A stretch of 64,000 bases of DNA. Source: Symbiodinium natans (Eukaryota > Sar > Dinophyceae > Suessiales > Symbiodiniaceae). Positions 36,438-47,071 of the stretch are shown here, piece after piece. The notes under the pieces are model-generated. The model saw nothing but the letters and a program-made list of their open reading frames with translations. It made no database searches and was not told the DNA's origin. The stretch lies in the NCBI GenBank assembly GCA_905221605.1, contig CAJNDS010002793.1, forward strand, positions 1 through 64,000, read 5' to 3'. The position numbers and the translations under genes were made by a program. Every line of letters begins with the position of its first letter. Positions within the stretch are counted from its first letter, which is position 1.

Positions 36438-39400
36438 CTGCGCGCCGAATTGTGCCTCCAGGATTGCACGGTGAAGAGTGCAATCATAGGCAACCGAAGG
36501 GTGGGATTCCAGGTACGATATACAGTGTTGCTACAGTACACACCAGTACCGGTGCCAACAGAGGCCCTGGCACTCCGAAGACTTTGGAAACAGCACTGTC
36601 GTCCTCGATGGGGTCCGACCTGTCAGCCGACTGCGAGCCCAACGCGACCGACGCACAACTTCCCTGCAACCACTTTGAAACCATTGTAGTATATTGTAGT
36701 CACTCTGCCAGTCGTAGATTTCTTGGGGTGGTCTATGGTCCTGCACCATGACCTGCACCCCAGGAGTCCAAGCCCGGCACCAAAGGATGTTCCAAAGTAT
36801 ACGATTCTCTGGCGCCTCCGAGGAAAGGGCTTGGAAGGGAACTAGTTTCGCCCATGCTTGCAAGCGTCATAGGGTTCGGGAACGATCAGGCCGTGCAAGA
36901 CTGGGGCACCCCCCCCGCTTTCTTAACGTGGCAGTTGCGGTCTGAGTCTAGGCAACTTGCTGTCAAAATTCCCGGTGGCCAGTTGCCCTGGTGCCGGGCT
37001 ATACAAGTCCGAAAATGGGATGTCGCGGCTTCAGCCGCTCGAAAGCCACGGGGCCCAACGTGGACTATACAAGTCACAGAACTCTCGAAGTTCCATTGCA
37101 AAAAATATTACAAGTCTTCCAGCCATCTGCCACGTGCGGTCCGCTTGGGCGGACTTCGGCAACAAGAGGCAAACAAGAGGCAAACGTCGCACTTGCGACG
37201 AACTAAACGGCTGCCATCTGGCAGCACTCAACTCGGAAAAGCTGGAAAAGCTGTCAGCGAAATGCTGGCAGATCCTAGCAAACTACCGGAGCGCACCCAT
37301 CCTTTCAGACGGTCTGTTTGGGAGTCGCGCTGGTCGCCCCTTGGTTGGGCACAGGAAGGCCCACCGCCACATCTCCAGTTAACTGGGGGCTATTGTACGG
37401 CTCGTTCACAGGCTTCGGCTTTGTCAAGCGATTGTAGAGGCAGTAGGAGCCAACCCCAGCACCGATCAACACGAGCGTGACGGACACGGCGACTGCGGCA
37501 ACAGCAACCGCAGAGCCGTCATCTCCGCTGGCGTCTGTCTCTGCGCCAACCCGCTCCTGCAGTGCAGCTTCAAGACTTTCCCCCTCAACTTCAGCCTAAC
37601 AGTCTAACAGTACGCAGTACACGTACAGCCACAAGGATGACCGACTCAGCTGCACCTGTTTTGCAAACAACACCTGAAGCTCGCATCAACGCAAGTTCGC
37701 GCCCAGGGGGTCTTTCTGCAAGCCGAGTCACCTGATCCTCCTCGCACGAGAAGCATTGGTGGGACCAGGTGGCATCTGGGAAGTCAAGAGCGCAAGCCCC
37801 CTCGTAGATGTTGCCTTGAAAGCCGTTTAGATTTGGAAGACATTCTCAACCGACAACAGAACAATCCTGCTAACATCTGCTACCATCTAGCCACCGAGTG
37901 ACAGTGGCAGCCCGACTCTGGGCCATCTCCCGGCACAAAGCAGCCCCACGACGAGCCGTGGCAGCATGACCAGCACTCGTGAGTCCAGGACTTGTTCGCT
38001 GCCAGGTCGCAAGCTCGCTCTGAGACCGTGCACTGGCAGGCGTGGCTGGCCTCATCGAAGCAGCCCCAGGAGTACTGCTTCTGGCACTCGGGATGCTGCT
38101 CGTTGGTCACTGCATCGCAAGACCGGCAGCCATCTGTCCAGGATCCTTGCTGGGCATGGCACTGCGACTCCGTGATGCCGCAGTCGCACTTGTGGGTCTC
38201 CACGTTGTAGCATCCCGTCCCGGCTTCGGCCACCACAAAGCCATACAGCATGCCCGCGAGCACGATCATGTCCTGCTTCTTCGTCACAGGGATGAAAGAT
38301 GAAAGGCTGAAACGCTGATTTTGGGTCGCAACCGCGAAAGGGACCCTTTTCCCCGGTAAGCGGTCTACATGCAGAACTTTCTGAGACGCATTGCATTAAT
38401 TATTATGACCAAATAACGTCACACATGCTCAGTGAACCTCTAAGAGTTTAAACGTTTGTGTGTAGGACACGGCAGAAGATGGATTGGCGCTGAATGGAGA
38501 AGCCGAGGTTCCGGTCGGAACATGTTCGGCGTCGTCTCGGAAGCGGGAGCGGGCGAAGCAGGTGGAGCAGGAAGCTGAAGCAAACAGCTAAAGCCCGGAA
38601 CACACAACAGGTGTGACAAACATGTCTTGGCGCTGCGAGGCATTAGACTACACTTCCACCCTAAAAGCATCCCGAAGACTCAGACCCTAAACCAAGCCTC
38701 AAAACCTTCCAGCCTTTCAATGCTTTAGGCCCTCAACTCCCAAAGCCTCAAACACCAAAGAGGCCAGGTCCAAGCCAGCCCCCCATGGCCCCTAAAGCGC
38801 CGAAGGCCCTTGCGACCCAGAGCCTCCCCCAGCATCCCTAAACTTCTCTCACTCTCCCTTTTAAAAAACCCAGAAACACCTGGAGCTGCTCGTGGTTCAG
38901 CGGCCGCCGCACTTTGCGCACGTCTTCCAAGCGCCTCGGAAGAAGTCTTTGGGCCGATGTGAACACTCAGTTTCAGGACCTGCCTCAGGCTTGCTAAGTG
39001 TCGTTTTCTTAGTGGCGCAGGGGGTTGAGCATACTTCACAACTACTGGTTTCGGGTTTCGGGTTTGGGGGGCTGTCGAGCTTCGCAAACCGAACGGCACA
39101 CATCCACCTGTTGCACAGTCTGGTCCCGAGCTCCGCGCCATTTGCCGTCACCAATGCCGCCGTGCCTCACATTAACAATTAGAGAAAATGAGAACTGGGG
39201 CGTGCAGCAAGAACGCTTCGCAAATCGAGGCATCCCATGGAAGCCCCTGCGACAGAGCCATAGGAACCTCCTGTATAACCTACTCAATTCGCCGCGCTAT
39301 GCCCGGGCCAAAACCCGATCCCTCCCATGCCACAACGAGTGCCCCGGCAGTGCGAGGACTTTGCCTCCCACAAGACAGGCCTTGGCTCCAGCTGATGCCC

Positions 39401-40636
39401 CTTTTATATCCTTTTATTGGGCCGTTTCGTCTTGAGGTTTCCGGTTTTCGGGGGGGGGGGGGGGAGCTTCTGTACCAAAACGACCTTGCTCGAGCAGCCG
39501 CTGCCAGGGCCCTGGCAAAGGGAAGGTACTGGAAGCAGCGAGAGAAGGCCTTGGGATGCCACTGCAGCTGTTGTTATTGTGGTTGCCACTGCCCCCTAAA
39601 CCCTCTCGGACTCTCGACATCTCTCGACCCTCTGGATTGTGTTGTGGCTGAAACCGGGCTTAAGGGAGTGCGGGGGCTGCAACTTCGGCTTTCTCAAAGC
39701 CTGGGGTTGGGGCCGTTTCCATCCGGGAGGTTTTGCAGGGGGGGATTGAAGACTCTCGAGTTCCGGTGTTAGAACCTTCAAAGCTTCAAGTCTGGGGCAC
39801 CGGCGGTGTAGACTCTGAAGCCTGCTTCGCCTGGGAAAGCCTGCAAGACCACCTGCAGGGGGCTCTCTCCCATGCGAAAGAGCAGGGGCTTGTCATGCCT
39901 TCTGGAAGCCATACTTCTCGTTCATTGTCGAGTCCTGCAAGCCAGAGCCAGTTGGGATATCAAAGTGTGCTGCGTGCACTTTTGCAACGCGCGCCTCCAC
40001 ACCGAACGTCCCAGTACCCCATCCCAGTACCCAACCCTCCTCGTGGTTTCCTCGGTTGAGGTACACCTGGGTCGGGAACAGAACCTGGCATCTTCACAAA
40101 CAAGACCAGGCCCGGGTGTGATTCTGAGTCTTCCCCGCGTGCAGCTGCTACTTTGAGCAGCAGTTCTGCAGTGAAGGCAGATCCCAAGCTGTTTCCGCGG
40201 CTGCTCCATGTCTTCGGGCAGAAGAGCGGCAACACCGCTGCTTCAGACTTGACGGGAAGTTGCGGCACGAACATTGCAACCTTCGCAATGGCAGCCTTGA
40301 GGGCAAAGAGCACAACCACGGTCTCCACCTGATGCCTACGGCAACTCGAGGCGCACAGAGAAGCTCCCAGCCCATCACATTCCCTTCTCTCCTCTCTCTT
40401 CCTCTGTCTCCCTCTCCAGTCTCTCTCCACTCTCTCCCCTTCCCTCTTTTCCTCGAACCCTTTAGACTTCCCTCTCCCTGAGAGCGCCTGCCACGATCCA
40501 CGAAGTCCCCGTTAAAGACGCAGCGAGGGCAGTCAGCACTCCCCGGCCTCGCTGACAGAGGGAAGGCAGAACGGAAAAAACGGAAAATGCCCCGCCCCCC
40601 TCCCAAAGAAAAGACTCCGCAACCCTTCAAGATTTA

Positions 40637-40680
<44 letters not shown>

Positions 40681-40713
40681 CAGAGAGACAGAGAGATAAA
40701 GAGAGATAGAGAT

Positions 40714-40763
<50 letters not shown>

Positions 40764-40971
40764 CGAGGCCCCCCCCCTATTATCCTATTTTCCCCTCTTC
40801 TCTCTTTATCGCTCTCTCTTCTTCTTCTTCTTCTTCTTCTTCTTCTTCTTCTTCTTCTTCTTCTTCTTCTTCTTCTTCTTCTTCTTCTTCTTCTTCTTCT
40901 TCTTCTTCTTCTTCTTCTTCTTCTTCTTCTTCTTCTTCTTCTTCTTTCTTCTTCTTCTTCTTCTTCTTCTT

Positions 40972-41002
<31 letters not shown>

Positions 41003-41279
41003 TTCTTCTTCTTCTTCTAATTCTTCTGATTCTTCTGCGCGCTTTGAGGTCCCGGGGCAGGGAACTCTCTCTCTCTCTCTCTTTCGCTCCCTCGCTCGCT
41101 CTCTCACTCTGTCTCTTTCTCTTCTCTTCTCTTTCTCTTTCTCTTTCTCTTTCTCTTTCTCTTTCTCTTTCTCTTTCTCTTCCTCTTTCTCTTTCTCTTT
41201 CTCTTTCTCTTTCTCTTTCTCTTTCTCTTTCTCTTTCTCTTTCTCTTTCTCTTTCTCTTTCTCTTTCTCTTTCTCTTTC

Positions 41280-41331
<52 letters not shown>

Positions 41332-41750
41332 GTTGAGAGTTGCGGAGGGTGTGGGTGTTCAGGGGGAGAACGTGTTTCTTGTAAGTTGGGGCGCCCGGGG
41401 CGCCCGGGGTGCCGCCAGGGGTTGCTGCTGTGCACCTTCTCGAGCCCCTGGGCTCGGCTCTTAGGCTCGGACATGCCGAAGGAGTGGAACCTCAGGCGGC
41501 GCATCCCATGCCTCCCTGCGCAAGCCCCTTCAACGCCAGTCAAGCGCCAGCCCAGCCCTTCCCCTCAGCTTCCGCACAGCAGAAGGACGTCTCGTAGCTG
41601 CCCATGGATGTCACCGAAAATCTTGCAGGGGACATCTACCTGCAAACAGACAGCATGACCTTTTGCAGAGGAATGGAGCCATTGAGACCTCCGTGAGCGT
41701 CGGCTGCGCGGCGAGGACGTGCTGGCACCCGTCGATCAAGGCCAGCACAC
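36438..41750 (-). CDS. PPP-family Ser/Thr protein phosphatase
   Basis: Fifteen exons chain in phase: 41689-41750, 41578-41639, 41467-41490, 40488-40547, 40281-40335, 40040-40066, 39899-39934, 39805-39840, 39517-39549, 39349-39380, 39139-39165, 38880-38934, 36682-36740, 36572-36619 and 36455 to about 36401. They spell the PPP core in order: CKIFGDIHGQLRD, NGDFVDRG, VVVLFALK, NRGNHE, MNEKYGFQK, FQYLPF, GGKVLAL with HGGIGDG, then WSDPIEDDS and NSARSKIAVRFG. Thus GDxHG, GDxxDRG, GNHE and HGG are all present. Donors are 5 GT, 8 GC and 1 GA. A likely next exon near 36300 (ECHAGREGYD) may carry the last metal-site region, but it is weak; the N-terminus and stop are not found. Intron 12 (2139 bp) holds another gene and intron 3 (919 bp) is full of microsatellites. 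Confidence 0.9.
37305..38269 (-). CDS. Cys-rich type I membrane protein, nested gene
   Basis: Exons are about 37915-38269, a middle exon ending at a GT donor near 37730, and 37305-37595 in phase 0. A short signal peptide (MIVLAGMLYGFVVAEA) is followed by three or four related Cys-rich units (CDCGITESQC, WTDGCRSC; CQCTVSERAC, WTHECWSCC; then WSHQCFSC). An acidic stretch (AEVEGESLEAALQ), one transmembrane helix (VSVTLVLIGAGVGSYCLY) and a Pro/Thr tail follow. The donor of exon 1 is uncertain (GT or GA), and the start may lie upstream because the frame stays open past 38287. Cysteine spacing suggests a disulphide-bonded ectodomain; the family is unknown. The gene sits between two phosphatase exons on the same strand. 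Confidence 0.72.
40638..40762. repeat. GA/GATA microsatellite
   Basis: (GA)n, then (GAGATA)n. Lies in intron 3 of the phosphatase gene. Confidence 0.95.
40817..41036. repeat. (CTT)n microsatellite
   Basis: About 220 bp of nearly pure CTT on the plus strand, so GAA on the transcribed sense strand of the phosphatase. Poly-Lys or poly-Leu frames here are artefacts. Confidence 0.97.
41064..41335. repeat. (CTTTCT)n and (CT)n microsatellite
   Basis: About 270 bp of pyrimidine-only sequence. It gives long Arg-Glu or Leu-Ser frames that are not genes. In the same phosphatase intron. Confidence 0.97.
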
Positions 41751-42404
41751 CTCGCAAGGCAGATCTCCTGAGCCCCCGCCGCCCCAGCCCCGAAACCATC
41801 TCTGCCATTTTGAGCCCCAAGCTCCTGAACCGTAAACCCCACAACTCCATATACGAGGGTTTGAGGGCCCATTTTTGGGCCTTCTGATTCTAACATACTC
41901 ATATTCCTGATGATACACTATCAGTCCAGGCTTAGGATCACCTGTGCCTAGTAAGGCCCCTTATGCAGAGAGGCCCCCCAGAAGCGAATCTCCCCCTGGC
42001 TTCTGGGGTCCCGGCTCTGGGCCGCCTCCACGTCGCTCTCCACACCTAAGAGCCGAAACCTGGAGGAGGGATTCGCGCGGTTCTCGAGAATACTCCAGAA
42101 TCCTCTACAAGTAAATTGTATTTACTTGTGGCCACTTGTAGATGCTTATCGTTTCCATGGCCTGGAGGACAAAGGAGCTTTCTGTTTGGGCGAGGTTTGC
42201 AAGAGTCTGCAAGTGCGCGGCATTCAAAACAGTGGGAAGCTTGCTGCAACATGATGCTGATTGATGCTGAGCACGTGGCAGCAGGTTCCCTGCCTCCCAA
42301 CGGTTGTGCTCAATATCCTGCGTTCCAGGACATGATCCCGCTCTGTACCCGTGACCCGGCACATTCCCCCAGATCTTCCGTTGCACAGCTTTCTGTTTCG
42401 GCCG

Positions 42405-42442
42405 AATGCCATTTCGGCCGAATGCCATTTCGGCCGAATGCC
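42405..42442. repeat. 16-bp tandem repeat
   Basis: About two and a half copies of CGGCCGAATGCCATTT. Confidence 0.9.
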
Positions 42443-42476
42443 ATCCCTCGAACTTCCGGAAGCTAGTGGTTCCCAC

Positions 42477-43363
42477 CTGCTCGAGTGCCAGCTCCGGAGC
42501 CATCTGCTGGATCTGAGAGTACACCTCTCGGTCTCATACTCTCTCTGTCTCGTCCGGTGTCCCACGCACTTCCAGAATCTTCCAGACATGTTCAGATGGA
42601 TGCAACCTTTGGAAGCCTTCCCCAGAAAACACACGAGAGTAGAGCAGAGCAGAGAGAAGAGAGAGAAGCGCGTGAAGAGAGGACCCAAGTTGACGTAACC
42701 CCGGCAACGCTCCAAGTTGAAGTCGAGCGCACCAAGCCTGACGCGCCACCCTGGTGCAGGGAGCCTGAGACGATCACAGGATGCATCGAGCCAGCAGTTT
42801 TTCCAGTACTTGTAGCCACGCCAAACAGCACCGGTCCTCGGCGTCAAGGGCAGACCTTGTCACGAAATAAGAGGAAGTTGGAGGGATGCCCGGGCATTGG
42901 TAAAACTGAATAAGAGGGCTCTCAAGGACCAAACAAACAGCAAGCACCCATTGCGTGGCCATGAAACGGCATAAAAATGGCCAATTTCGAATCTATTGGG
43001 AGAGTCTTTCACGCAACTCACATCTCCACTTCCTATGGGGAGGGAGGGGAGGGAGGGAGAGGGTGGAGGGAAGGAGGGAGGGAGGGAGGGAGCGAGGACC
43101 GGGCATACGTCACATACTTCAACGCTTGCCACATCTCTGGCAGCCAGCCTCGTTCTCCGCTCATGGATGACGCGCTTCGGCACCTCCTGAACCTGCCTCG
43201 GTTTCGGTTGAAACACAAGAAGAGGCATTGGCCCTCACCCGGCTCGAAGCAAAACTTGGTGCTTCTGGGTTTACACATGCTGACACATGCTGACATGCTC
43301 TGGGGCCGCCGACACCTCACCGGTTTCATAGTCGAGGAAATCATATTCTCGATGGATGTAAAC
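42477..43363 (-). CDS. Hypothetical exons upstream of the phosphatase
   Basis: Four protein-like pieces with splice signals: 43321-43363 (VYIHREYDFLDYET, GT donor), 43118-43186 (VPKRVIHERRTRLAARD, GTATGT donor), 42540-42616 (LHPSEHVWKILEVRGTPD) and 42477-42524 (VYSQIQQMAPELALEQ). They may be the N-terminal part of the phosphatase, which runs on downstream, or a separate gene. The last two are in the same frame with only 15 nt between them, and that gap contains a TGA, so one boundary is wrong or the copy is damaged. No family is recognised. Confidence 0.4.
43033..43096. repeat. GGGA-type purine tract
   Basis: Imperfect (GGGA)n and (GGAG)n, just 3' of the exon at 43118 on the minus strand. 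Confidence 0.9.
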
Positions 43364-44118
43364 CTGGCTCGGCACTTGTCACGGCTCTTGTCACGGCTGT
43401 CACATCGGGGCAAAAAGATCCGCTCCGCAAGAAATCAAGCCGGCTGCGACGGATGGACCGCAGTCCTTGAACACAGCAGGAATCGAAGCGCAAGACTGGA
43501 TGGCACGTGTGATTTCTGAACTAGCTGCTAGCTCCAGCTGGCCTTGCAAACATGGACGTGGGAACACTGCGTGCACACAAAGTGCATGTCACCCGGCCTG
43601 AGGTACACTTGGTTCCACACACAACAGCGTCCAAAACATGCAGCAAGAGCAGATGCGAGCAGTCATGTCAACCCTTGCAATTGCAGCAAGAACTTGTGGC
43701 TTTGTTATGGCCCTCTGGCTCCTTCTCATGTGCAGTGTCTCAGGGGCCCTCAGGCTATTGCACGAGAGCACCCTATCTTTAAACCCGAGCCAGGCAGAAT
43801 CTGTTCAACAGCAAAGCCCGGCACAGAATATCCTCTTCACAGCGTGTGCACTCCTGACACTGGTGGGACAAGCATTCAGCTCCACTTTTGCCACAAATCA
43901 TTCGCCCCCCCTTGCCCCATGCCCGATTCCTGCGAGGGACTGCACATCAGGAAGGTCTGGTAGGTCGGCAGACGAGCATAGCGGTGCAAGGGCCGTCCTA
44001 GGCAGCACTTTGAGGAAAGCTAGCAGCATGGAGGGACGCAGCACCATCCAGGCAGTTCCTCTAAGGAAAGGGGGGGGGGGGGGCCGGCTGGGGGCCGGCT
44101 AGGGGTGGCAACCTCATG
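43364..44118. other. No supportable gene
   Basis: Mixed sequence with a G-run near 44072. No coding chain found. Confidence 0.35.
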
Positions 44119-44757
44119 TTAGGCATCCACGACTGCCTTGCTGTAGAGTTGCCTGATCAGACAATTATCAACACCCAAGGTCACCCAATCTCGAGTTGAC
44201 CCAAGAGCAAGATTGCAAGCAACAACTCGGGCAAGCTCTAAGGAGCTACTGTCGCTTTCGTGAAACACGTGTTGCCGCAGCATGGCACAAGAACCTCTCA
44301 AAAGCTCAGAACATCTTTGACGCAGTCTTAGCCTTAATCTTCTCAAGACCCCTTCAAAGACGCGCCCAATGGTGACATGCCAGACTGAAAGTGTCGATGC
44401 ATGGGAGAACCGGGTCTCGGACCGCATTCACAGAGCGCCCGCTGCTGAGAGCTGTTAGAGAGATGGTTCTCGCCATCCTCAACTCTCCTGCGAGATTGGT
44501 GGGATTTGGGCACCGGGAGGTTCGGGGGGGTGGGGGAGGGGGGGGGGGGGGGAACTTTTCAGAAATCCAATATTCCGGGAGCTTAGGCTTAAGCCTAGCC
44601 AAGACCATGATTGCATCTTTCCTAAAGTCATGTGAAAACAGAAAGAAGCCTCTAGTAACATTGTTGGAGCAGTCTTGTGAAGGCCTTCCTAAGTATTTGC
44701 AGCCAGCAGCTCGCTCCTAGCAGCCTCGTCCCATTCGACCTCATCTTCGAGGACATC
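44119..44757 (-). CDS. Hypothetical gene, C-terminal exons
   Basis: The last exon, 44119-44384, follows a TTTCAG acceptor and encodes 87 residues before a TAG (HVTIGRVFEGVLRRLRLRL, LVDNCLIRQLYSKAVVDA region), with a basic helix then a mixed domain. An upstream exon at 44704-44757 is acidic (DVLEDEVEWDEAARSELL) and ends at a GC donor. Another piece near 44390-44490 (RMARTISLTALSSGRSV) may lie between. I cannot chain every phase and recognise no family. Confidence 0.45.
44524..44552. repeat. G-run
   Basis: Interrupted run of G, which is poly(C) on the minus strand and may be a splice tract. Confidence 0.9.
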
Positions 44758-45461
44758 CTGGAAAGGGTGTGGCACCGCCACCGAACTAGAGTCGAACTAG
44801 AGTCACTGGAGGCGCCAGAGCGCGGTGCAAAACAAAGGCTCGCCTCGTAGATTCTGCAGGCCATGATGGGCGAATCCAAGCAGCAAGAACAGGCAAGAGT
44901 AACTAAACAATTCTGCTCAACATGAAGGTCGCGATCCGTTACGGGCTTGGAGTTCAAAACGATGATGGCGCAATCGCATGTACTCTAGAGCAAAACGCAC
45001 TGCGGAGCTGCTCGATGCAGTCAAACGCAACCGGGGACCGTATGGCTGGGCATGGCCTCTGAGAATATGACACCGCCGTTTCGATGAGACTTTTTTTATA
45101 CCGGCTCTTGGCTTCTGTGGTCAAAGGGCCCTTCGGGGAAAAATGCCTTTGACGTTCATCTACGCTTAGGTGAGTATTTCTGGCACAAGAACGAGTCGTG
45201 TTTCCTGCGTTCCTTCTGATCGAAATGTCTCGGATAGGCGCTGCCGCTAAAGCCAGGTTCATGCCATGCCTTCCTAGATAACGAAGTGCCGCACCGCTGC
45301 GCGTCTAGAGCAGCCTCATTGACTCCAGTCATCTCTTCCTGACGAACTACTCACAACTGATCGATATGGCAGGCTCTTTCGAGATACAATAAGTTGCATC
45401 CTCTGAAAAACCCACAACACCGTGTCTGGGAGCTACTGGACGAGCAGAGCGCACCTGGCTT

Positions 45462-46545
45462 CTAGAAGCCGTTTCGCCCCCACACCACGAGCGCGATGGA
45501 CATGGAGAACATGGAGAGCAGCACCACCTGAGCAGAGCTGAGAGAACTAGTTTGGCCGGTGCGGCTGGCACTTCGATTCCTCTTCGCACATGTCAAAAAC
45601 AAAAACATCTGCAAGAGGAACCCTCCAGGGCCCTAGCAAAGGTGATGTTCGGGTTCTCCAGAGGAGACAGGTCCGCCAAAGCCACGCTGCTGGCAATCTC
45701 TGGGACCTTTTTGGAAGGGGGGGGGGGGGGGGGGGGGGAGGCGACAAAGCTCACGCACTGAGGGCCCCCTCTTGCCCTGAGCCCAACCCAAAACAACCTT
45801 TTGCGCAAGCCACATCACCCACACCCAAACTTCAGCAAACATCACAGCAAACTTCAGCAAACTTCGACGAAAAAAAGCTTATCTCCCCGCACCTGGGAAG
45901 CTGCAGAGTGCGCAGCGTTGGCAACTTCCGGAGCCTCGCATTGAAGAGAGCGCAAGATGAAGGGAGTGACGAGGAGCTCTCCAAGCAGTGGTTTGTGGCT
46001 CCCCTATTGCTGCTTCTACTCCTACAATCCTTAGACATCCTCTCCTACTCCAGCTCTCCTTGTCCGAGTCCTACCGTCTCCTCCTCCTCCTCCTCCTCCT
46101 CCTCCTCCTCCTCCCCTCCTCCTCCTCCTCCTCCTCCTCCTCTCCTCCCTCCTCCTCCTCCTCCTCCTACCTCCTCCTCCTACCTCCTCCCTCCTCCTCC
46201 TCCTCCTCCTCCTCCTCCTCCCTCCTCCTCCTCCTCCTCCTCCTCCATCATCCTTGGTCACGGTCCTTGGCCCTAGTTCTCGTCCTCATCCTCCACTGCT
46301 AATGACGATATGACGACTACTGCACGGCTGCGCCTACGACTACCACGACAACTACGCGGCGGTTACGATGACTACGACTCCGAACTCACTCGTCTACTCC
46401 TACTCCTGCTCCGGGCCAAAAGTGTTACTGCAGGACCTGTGCCTTCTTCAAACCTCAACGAGCAGCTGCAGAATCCGAAACCTGCACCCTTTGCCATGGC
46501 CTGGAACATCGGGCCCACGAAGGCTGGAGCGCAGAGCAGCCATGC
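45462..46545 (-). CDS. petN: Cytochrome b6f subunit PetN, nuclear copy 1
   Basis: Exons 46501-46545, 45638-45706 and 45462-45527 join in phase 0. The last encodes 21 residues ending FSMSIALVVWGRNGF and a TAG, matching the conserved PetN tail (SLSLVVWGRSGL in plants); PetN is a single-helix subunit VIII of the b6f complex of about 29 residues. The two upstream exons (AWLLCAPAFVGPMFQ; ADLSPLENPNITF) would be the precursor region. Both introns begin with GC. The acceptor at 45706 follows a 20-nt C-run on the sense strand, and the first intron (794 bp) holds a TCC microsatellite. The exon encoding the N-terminal targeting signal was not found. The pairing with copy 2, with mostly synonymous differences, supports real coding. 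Confidence 0.82.
45717..45740. repeat. G-run, polypyrimidine tract on the sense strand
   Basis: About 20 consecutive G. On the minus strand this C-run ends a few bases before the acceptor of the middle petN exon. Confidence 0.9.
46077..46246. repeat. (TCC)n microsatellite
   Basis: About 170 bp of TCC/CTC with few interruptions, inside the first intron of petN copy 1. Confidence 0.97.
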
Positions 46546-47071
46546 CTTGGGATAGGGCTTGCGGAGCATCGAGTTGCAACAATAATCATGCAGTCCCCGC
46601 AAGCCCCTATTCAAGCCTCGTCTAACATCCTCAGCCCAAGAAAGCCCAAGAACCGAAACCCCAACCTGGCCCCAAAGTCCTCTTCCGATCCTTCAAGGCC
46701 CTCGCGCAGAGCGCGAGGCCGATCACGGCCAGAGGAGAACGACGCCTCGGAGGAAAGCGCAGAAGCTGCACCCAACTTCCGCCAAACACTGCTAGGCGCG
46801 GATTCAGGAGGAGGAAGGTGTCCGCAAGAAACGCTGAGCTCTCCAAACTTCCACTGTGCTGTCAAGGAACTCAAGATGTACTGAAGTAGCGAAAGTGTAG
46901 TGTAAAGCCTGGCCTCTAAGACTCTGAACCGAAAAGAAATTTTAAGTCTCGCCTAGACAATGCGCCGTAAATGGCCTGAGACGTGGACGCCATTGCAGGG
47001 CTGCGGGATGTCCAATGCGTCGGCTATTTGGAGTCGGGCCGCGGCTGCAGGATAACGTGCACATCGTGTGC
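46546..47071. other. No supportable gene; should contain 5' exons of petN copy 1
   Basis: The presequence of petN copy 1 is expected here, but I could not find a signal peptide or transit-peptide exon. Confidence 0.35.

Noticed and set aside
36531-36863. Exon containing WNILWC as the phosphatase segment before SDP
   Set aside because: The in-phase join from the downstream DYNILQ piece to SDPIEDDS gives the correct Trp-Ser-Asp-Pro; WNILWC is upstream in the same frame and needs no separate exon.
40806-41543. Long minus-strand frame rich in Lys and Arg-Glu, and the plus-strand Leu-Ser frame at 41044-41658
   Set aside because: Created by CTT and CT microsatellites inside a phosphatase intron. 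Only the short exon at 41467-41490 within this span is real.
42405-42442. CRISPR-like direct repeat
   Set aside because: Units are contiguous without spacers, and the sequence is eukaryotic.
45590-46276. 228-codon plus-strand frame with Gly, Ser and Pro runs
   Set aside because: Built from a G-run and the TCC microsatellite across petN copy 1 introns.
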